DNA of 64,000 bases from Spisula solida (lineage: Eukaryota; Mollusca; Bivalvia; Venerida; Mactridae), in NCBI GenBank assembly GCA_947247005.1, contig OX365946.1:47456734-47520733 (forward strand), read 5' to 3'. Shown here in pieces: positions 31,101-40,100 of the stretch. The position numbers were made by a program, and so were the translations under genes. Positions within the stretch are counted from its first letter, which is position 1. Each line of letters opens with the position of its first letter. The notes beneath the pieces are model-generated. The model did no database searches. It saw nothing but the letters and a program-made list of their open reading frames with translations, and had not been told where the DNA came from.

Positions 31101-34100
31101 CACGATATATTCACCCATGTATATATTTTGTTTTGTAAATTGCTTGTTTGGTGTATTTATATATACAAGGGTTGTATGATGAATTTGTGGAGTTTTTCTA
31201 TTATTCTGTAATGTTCTGTATGTTGATCATTTTGAAAATTGTACAAATATTGCCACTAAATGTCTGTAATGGATTAAGAACAACTTATTATTTTAATTTG
31301 GTATATTAATAATGTGTCGTCACAGACCCTCAGATGTAGCCATGGAAACATCTCCAGGAGCACTCCATTATTTTTCACGTAGCCTCGTAGGATCTATAAT
31401 AAGCAATAACCTTTCGATGTTTATCACAGCAGTATCAACTTAGAAATATGCACCTATCCCCAATAATGTCAAGTAAAAGTCTAATAATACACTGAGTGGC
31501 TTTGAAAACGCAACACTAATGAAAATCAAAATAGTCAATGTTCTTTCCATCTACATTCGCTACAATGGTTCATTGAACCATGAAACGGATAAAACGAAAA
31601 ATGTAAAATGAATTGATTGGATGATGCAATTATTTTTTATGTAAGGTCAATTTGAATAGTCAATCGATCGACAATTTCGAAAAACACAAAATAAGACGAT
31701 TTACCAATGTGCAATATAGTGGTTGTGAAGTTCCAAAAACACTTGATAGCAATGTTTCAGGGTTACCGAAAAATACTACCAATTTTACAGTCAAGGGGAA
31801 GTAATGCTGGATAGAGATAGAATGAATAAAATCAAATCTTTCTAAATCTAAATTGAACTTTGTATTTATCTGTGTTTTACTTCGTTCTTTTCTGTCTCCA
31901 TGATATGCACAGACACTTGTTCACGAACTGTAAAAGAAGAATAAGTACACATCGGCATCAACAATCTGAAAAACGCCGAAGGACACATGGCATCAAATTT
32001 ACTTTTGTTTATGACATTATTGTTTTATTGTGGTGGTATAGGGTTTTGTCAGATTGTCATGGTCATAAAATTGATTGTTATGCCGTATATCTTAGATAAA
32101 ATGCTGAAAATTTCAGCAAAATTCAATGCATATTGTCAGAGTTATGGGTAAATACATACATGCATACATATAAGCTATAATATAAGTGTAAGTTTTGCGT
32201 TTTCAAAGCCGCTCAGTGTAGGACTTAGTTACTAAATTGTTCATTTAATAAGATACTAATGCAATACATGTCTGCGTATAAGTATTTAGAAATGAATAAG
32301 GTTCCTGATAGGTCTTTTTGCTTTTCACAGAAAAGAAAAAGCAAAACAGAAATTTGAACTTCCAATAAGTTTAATATCAAAATGCTCCATACATTATTTG
32401 GTGAAATCATTTTGAGATGTTGAATATCTGTCATGACGGAACTGATACACCTAAAGTTGTTTACAAAATGTACATGTATTACTAAGTACCGTATTCCCTT
32501 AAATAAAAGCCCCCGGTGGCGAGGCAATTTTCAAAAGGGGGGTATTTATTTGAGGACCTTTTTCAAAAACATTTTTTTTTGATAAAAGGTCTTACTATGT
32601 ACTATAATTTTAAGTGAATCATGTTTGCATATGATTATTCATAGAATAAACCACCAATCAATACATATAAATTGAAGTCTTAAAAATAGTAGGGGGGCAT
32701 TTATTAGGAGGTGGAATGTTTATTCGAGGTATATTTTCGATCACTGAAAGACAATTATGGTTGTGATGTGCTTCTAAACATGCCCAGATAGAACAAGTAA
32801 TTAATAATTGCAAGCAATACAGAAGTCCCCTACCAGTTTGAAGCCATTTTCAATGTTTCTATTGCCATAGCAACCACAATTTTTGTCAGAATCAAAATAT
32901 ATGTTGACGTGCATAATCCCGTTATTGCCCCTTATCCACATATCAAGTTTCTTAAACCTAGCTTGGAAACTGTTTGAGTTATGGCAGGATCCAGATTTGG
33001 GCATATTTTCATTATTTCTGTCTCCATAGCAACCACAGTATTTGTCAGAATCAAAATATTTTTAGACGTGCAAAATCCCCTTATTGCCCCCTAGCCACAT
33101 ACCAAGTTTCAAAAACCGGTAGGGGACTAATAAGCAGTCCTTGAACTTTTTGACTGTCCCTCGTATTTACTATTATATGAACTCTTCTTGTAGGCAGGAA
33201 AGATTACAGAGTGTGATTAGGCAGGATTATGATGGAGAACTTCTAGTGGTAAGTTTTACATATATTACAGTAATAACAATCTATAGGCCTGCATAATGTC
33301 ACATTATTTTGTTAGTGTTGCATTTTTTTCTATGGATCTGTCCGGTTAGCAGTTGAGGGTAATTTTCGAGCAAAAACTATGACCTTTTGCACAAAAGTAT
33401 TAAGTTGCATTGATAGAACACATTTTTCAGCTTAAGTGCCAAAGATAGGATAATAACAGTTGATTTTAACTAGGCCTATGTGTTAACAAATTTTTACTTG
33501 CGCTCTTAGTCACATGTATTAATTACTAAACCATATGTAACTAAGCCATCATACTTCACAGGGCCAAGCTGCGATTATTACAACTGTTGAAAAACACAAT
33601 GCTAACACTGTTGAGTGGTCGAAATACAATGAGGGGAAACCAATAAAGTATCTGATATCTGCTCCAACGATGAGAGTTCCTATGGATGTCTCAGGCACAA
33701 GCAACGCGTATGTGGCATTTAGAGGCATTATTCTTGCTGGTATGTCATTGGCTTCAACAGATATACTCTCATTGTCTGGCACCTGGATAGCTTGATGATT
33801 CAAACAAATTTTCTGTCTCATGGTCATTTCAGAATTTATTAGCCTCAGCTGTAAAGTCCAGTGGTTAGTATGCAGGATTTGTAACCTTTTTGGCAATCTG
33901 GGTTTAATTCCTGGTCACTGCAAGTCATACGCTTCCATGAAAATTTGACAAGTTTCTTGTGGAAGGGTAAGTAATGTTAGTACTGGTTAGGTTAAAGTCC
34001 AGGGAAACGTTATAGGTGAATCAGCAGCAGCTTTATATACTGAAATTCTCTGACTAGCTGGCAGCTCATCTACCAACCACCACAACAGTTGAGTTCTAAC

Positions 34101-37100
34101 ATACCTTTCGCTGAGATTCCAACCTTCAATCTCTTTCTTCAACCCTATAATTATGTTGCAAATAAACAATAGAAATGTCACTTAATCACATTTTATAACT
34201 GTTATAAACTTCAAACCGCCTTATGCACTGAAGAGTGTGAAGAGGACTAAATAAAAAAAAACACAACTTCAAATCTATAATTATGTTGCAAATGAATTAT
34301 TGAAATGTCACTATCGCATTTTATTAATGTTACAAACTTGATATACTGTTTCATTGTGTTAATACTCATACAATACTGTAATTGTCCAAAAAACATATAC
34401 AAAGTCATGTAGATCTACATGTATTTAATTTATTCATTTCAGTGAGAAAGTTCAATGCAGCGAATCCAGAGACACCTATTCGATCAGTGTTATGTCCTGG
34501 TCTTGGTACAGCTGTTGGTTTGATGCCTGCTGACAGATGTGCCTTTCAGGTGACACATATATTTCAACAGGAATAAAAAGGAATAATGCCCACGATTTAT
34601 CGCACTTCCAAAACAAAACATGGTTTTAGGTTTTTCTAGCTCCTGAGTTTAATATTAATTTTGTATAATTAAATGGTATGAATATACCCGGTATATACCG
34701 GTAATACTAGAATAGTAGTAGTACCCCTTCCATGTTTTGTAATCCACAAATTAACGACCCCACGAAAATGGATTTGACTTTACAGTAATATAAATACATG
34801 CTCAATTTACTGTCACTATTGTTGTGGTCACCCTATCATGAAGTGATGGGATGGGCTATTGTGATCATCCTTCATCTGTCGTCTGTCCATCATTTGCTTG
34901 AGTTGTCACTAAAGGTCAAGATTTTGGCCTAATCTTTTTAGCTCACCTGTCACAAAGTGACAGAGTGAGCTTTTGTGATCACTCTTCGTCCGTCGTCCGT
35001 CGTCCGTCCGTCGTCCGTCCGTCGTCCGTCCGTCAACAATTGGCTTGTGTAGACACTAGAGGTCACAATTTTAGCCTAATCTTTATGAAACTTGGTCACA
35101 ATGATCATCTCGACAAAATCTAGGTCAAGTTCGATATTGGGTCATCCGGGGTCAAAAACTAGGTCACTAGGTCAAATCATAGAAAAACCTTGTGTAGTCA
35201 CTAGAGGTCACAATTTTGACTTAATCTTTATGAAACTTGGTCACAACGATCATCTCGACAAAATCTAGGTCAAGTTCGATATTGGGTCATCCGGGGTCAA
35301 AAACTAGGTCACAAGGTCAAATCATAGAAAAACCTTGTGTAGTCACTAGAGGTCACAATTTTGACTTAATCTTTATGAAACTTGGTCACAATGATCATCT
35401 CAACAAAATCTAGGCCAAGTTTGATATGGGGTCATCTTGGGTCAAAAACTAGGTCACTAGGTCAAATCATAGAAAAACCTTGTGTAGTCACTAGAGGTCA
35501 CAATTTTGACTCAATCTTTATGAAACTTGGTCACAATGGTCATCTCAACAAAATCTAGGTCAAGTTTGATATTGGGTCATCTGGGGTCAAAAACTAGGTC
35601 ACAATGTCAAATAATAGAAAAACTTTGTGTAGTCACTAGACGTCACAATATTGGCCTAATCTGTATGAAACTTGGTCACAATGATCATCTTAACAATATC
35701 TAGGTCAAGTTTGATATTGGGTCATCTTGGGTCAAAAACTAGGTCACATGGTTAAATCATAGAAAAACCTTGTGTAGTCACTAGAGGTCACAATGTCGAC
35801 CTTATCTTTATGAAACTTGGTCACAATGATCATCTCAACAAAATCTAGGCCAAGTTTGATATTGGTTTATCTGGGGTCAAAAACTAGGTCATTAAGTCAA
35901 ATCATATAAAAACCTTGTGTAGTCTCTAGAGGTCAAAATATTGGCCTTATCTGTATGAAACTTGGTCACAATGATCATCTCTACAAAATCTAGGTCAAGT
36001 TCGACAGGTGAGCGACCTAGGGCCCTTTGGGCCCTCTTGTTTAAACTTGTTCACAATGATCATCTTAACCTGGGTCCTTGTCTTAACAATATATAGGTCA
36101 AGTTTGATGTTGAGTCATCTGGGATCAAAAACGAGGTTACTGGGTCAACTAATACAAAAGCCTTGTGTTACAGTGTAGTCACTAGAGTTCACAATTTTGT
36201 CAATCAGTAATGTTAATGAAACTTGGTCACAATGATTGTCTCAACAAAGTCTTGCCAAGTTGAATTTTTGATCATCTCGGCCAAAAACTAGGTCACTAGG
36301 TCAAATCCTTGTGAAAAAACTTTTGTTTGCTTAAGAAGCTGTATTTTTCAGTGGATCTTTATGAAAGTTTGTCAGAATGTTCGTTATCAAAGTTGATTTA
36401 GAACATGGGTCATATGGGGTCAACAACTAGGTCACTAGGTCAAATCATAGAAAAAACTTGTGTATGCTATGGACGCTGTAGTTTTCATTGGATCTTCGTG
36501 AATTCGAAAGTTGGTCAGAATGTTTGCATCTGAATGGAATCTAGGTCAAGCTCCAATATGGGTTATTTGTTTGTCTCTATAAAATCTAGGTCAAGTTTGA
36601 ATCTGTCAATATGAAATATAGGTCAAGTTTGAAACTGGGTCATCTGGGGTCAAAAACTAAGTCACAATGTAAAATCTCTGAACAAGCTTGTGAACACACT
36701 AGAGGACACAAGTATGACCCAATCTTCATGATTTTCGTCAGCATGTTTGTATCTATAAAATCTAGGTCAAGTTCAAAACTGGGTCATGTGGGGTCAAAAC
36801 TAGGTCACTAGGTCAAATCTTAGAAAAAGTTTGTCAACACATTAGAGGACACGCTTAGGACCCAATCTTCAAGAAACTTGGTCAAACTGTTTGCCTCAAT
36901 GAAATCTAGGTCAAGTTTGAAACTGGGTTATATGGGGTCAAAAACTAGGTCACAAAGTCAAATCATAACAGAGCTTGCAATAAAGACTGAATTTTCCTGA
37001 ATCTTATTCATTAAATATAAATTATCACTTAGGTCGCCATAGGGGCTTGCATGCACATCTATGACAGGTGAGTGAGCTAGGGCCAAGTGCCCTCTTGTTA

Positions 37101-40100
37101 TTTGGATCCGACCAGTGTTTGTGAAGTTGTAGGCCTTGAAATGATTAAATTTGATGTTATTTTGCTTGTGTTGTCCGTAATTTGAAAACTTATTGTATTA
37201 CAGTCATCAAATTTCATAGGAATGTTAGTCTGCATGTGTTGTTATGCATCTATATATTTTATTCTGATCCAACAAATATAAGCTAAGATGTGGCCGTTGA
37301 AATGAGGAAATTTGATAAATTTTGCATGTGTCACTCATAACTCTAAAACAATTTGAACTACAGTTTTTGAAAATGTCCTATGGACACATTTCTTGTTAAA
37401 TTTCATATTTTGTCAGAAAGCATTTGTTTCTGTCATTTTTCATGGGTCATAGCAGATGTCAACAGGGCCAAATTAAAAATCCTGAATATCGTATGCAGCC
37501 AAACAAAAGGTCTTCAATGACATTGTTTCCATGATTTACTCAGTTTGTATTAAATAAAATCCTTCAGAGCAAATTTAATTTACCAAAACTTTGCCATTTC
37601 CATGATTTACTCAGTTTGTATTAAATAAGATCCTTCAGAGCAAATTTAATTTACCAGAACTTTGCCATTTCCATGATTTACTCAGTTTGTATTAAATAAG
37701 ATCCTTCAGAGCAAATTTATTTTACCAAAACTTTGCCATTTCCATGATTTACTCAGTTTGTATTAAATAAGATCCTTCAGAGAAAATTTAATTTACCAAA
37801 ACTTTGCCATTTCCATGATTTACTCAGTTTGTTTAAATAAGATCCTTCAGAGAAAATTTAATTTACCATAACTTTGCCATTTCTTGTGATATTTTCACAA
37901 AAAAACTTTTTTTTGGTCAGCAGATCATAGCTCTTTTAGAATAGTTAAATCAGGAATTCCTGATAAATCAGTAATTTTGTCTTCCCAAATTGCATTGCAT
38001 GGTCAAGTATCTAATAAACAATAGTAGAGCAGTTAGCGTGGTGGCCACCAAAAATGAAGAATGAAATTCCCCGTTGATTCATAGATTTTTTCCTTACCGA
38101 AAGGTTATTTTCCATGACTGTCTTCGGTGTTCGCAACTCAGAAACAGCTGAAAATATGGCCTCCAACATCCCCTTATACCTTCACCACCAAACTTGTTCT
38201 TATACCTATCTTATAATAAATACATGTTGCTAACAAGTCTGCTTTAGAAATATATCTATTTAATATATTCATAAAGAGAATATACCAGTACACATTTTTC
38301 TATCAAATTTTAGTAAAATTCCCTGAGTTTAGCATTTTCCTTGTTTATGCTGAGTTTGTGACCACCCTGACATTCATTCTTAACGTTAACAGTAGAAAAA
38401 ACTGTTAACACACACTAACACAGTAGTTCATAAAAAATAGTGACTTTGCAAGCTGTCATACAAACAAGTTTGAGGTGTCAGGTCACTTATATTGCTGTAC
38501 TTTTAGATACTGCTTGCCTTTGAAACATTTGAACTGGGAATAGCAGACATGCATCCATTCAATGACTAATATCACTGTACTGTTAGATGTTGCTTGCCTT
38601 TGAAACATTTGAACTGAGAATAGCAGACATGCATCCATTCAATGACTAATATTGCTGTACTTTTAGATACTGCTTGCCTTTGAAACATTTGAACTGGGAA
38701 TAGCAGACATGCATCCATTCAATGACTAATATTGCTGTACTTTTAGATGTTGCTTGCCTATGAAACATTTGAACTGGGAATAGCAGACATGCATCCATTC
38801 AATGACTAGTATTGCTGTACTTTTAGATGTTGCTTGCCTTTGAAACATTTGAACTGAGAATAGCAGACATGCATCCATTCAATGACTAATATTGCTGTAC
38901 TTTTAGAGGCTGCTTGCCTTTGAAACATTTGAACTGAGAATAGCAGACATGCATCCATTCAATGACTAATATTGCTGTACTTTTAGAGGCTGCTTGCCTT
39001 TGAAACATTTGAACTGAGAATAGCAGACATGCATCCATTCAATGACTAATATTGCTGTACTTTTAGAGGCTGCTTGCCTTTGAAACATTTGAACTGGGAA
39101 TAGCAGACATGCGTCCATTCAATGACTAATATTGCTGTACTTTTAGATACTGCTTGCCTTTGAAACATTTGAACTGGGAATAGCAGACATGCGTCCATTC
39201 AATGACTAATATTGCTGTACTTTTAGATACTGCTTGCCTTTGAAACATTTGAACTGGGAATAGCAGACATGCATCCATTCAATGACTAATATTGCTGTAC
39301 TTTTAGATACTGCTTGCCTTTGAAACATTTGAACTGGGAATAGCAGACATGCATCCATTCAATGACTAATATTGCTGTACTTTTAGATACTGCTTGCCTT
39401 TGAAACATTTGAACTGGGAATAGCAGACATGCATCCATTCAATGACTAATATTGCTGTACTTTTAGATACTGCTTGCCTTTGAAACATTTGAACTGGGAA
39501 TAGCAGACATGCATCCATTCAATGACTAATATTGCTGTACTTTTAGATACTGCTTGCCTTTGAAACATTTGAACTTGGAATAGCAGACATGCATCCATTC
39601 AATGACTAATATTGCTGTACTTTTAGATACTGCTTGCCTTTGAAACATTTGAACTGGGAATAGCAGACATGCATCCATTCAATGACTGATATTGCTGTAC
39701 TTTTAGGTGTTGCTTGCCTTTGAAACATTTGAACTGGGAATAGCAGACATGCATCCATTCAATGACTAATATTGCTGTACTTTTAGGTGTTGCTTGCCTT
39801 TGAAACATTTGAACTGGGAATAGCAGACATGCATCCATTCAATGACTAATATTGCTGTACTTTTAGATACTGCTTGCCTTTGAAACATTTGAACTGGGAA
39901 TAGCAGACATGCATCCATTCAATGACTAATATTGCTGTACTTTTAGGTGTTGCTTGCCTTTGAAACATTTGAACTGGGAATAGCAGACATGCATCCATTC
40001 AATGACTAATATTGCTGTACTTTTAGATACTGCTTGCCTTTGAAACATTTGAACTGGGAATAGCAGACATGCATCCATTCAATGACTGATATTGCTGTAC

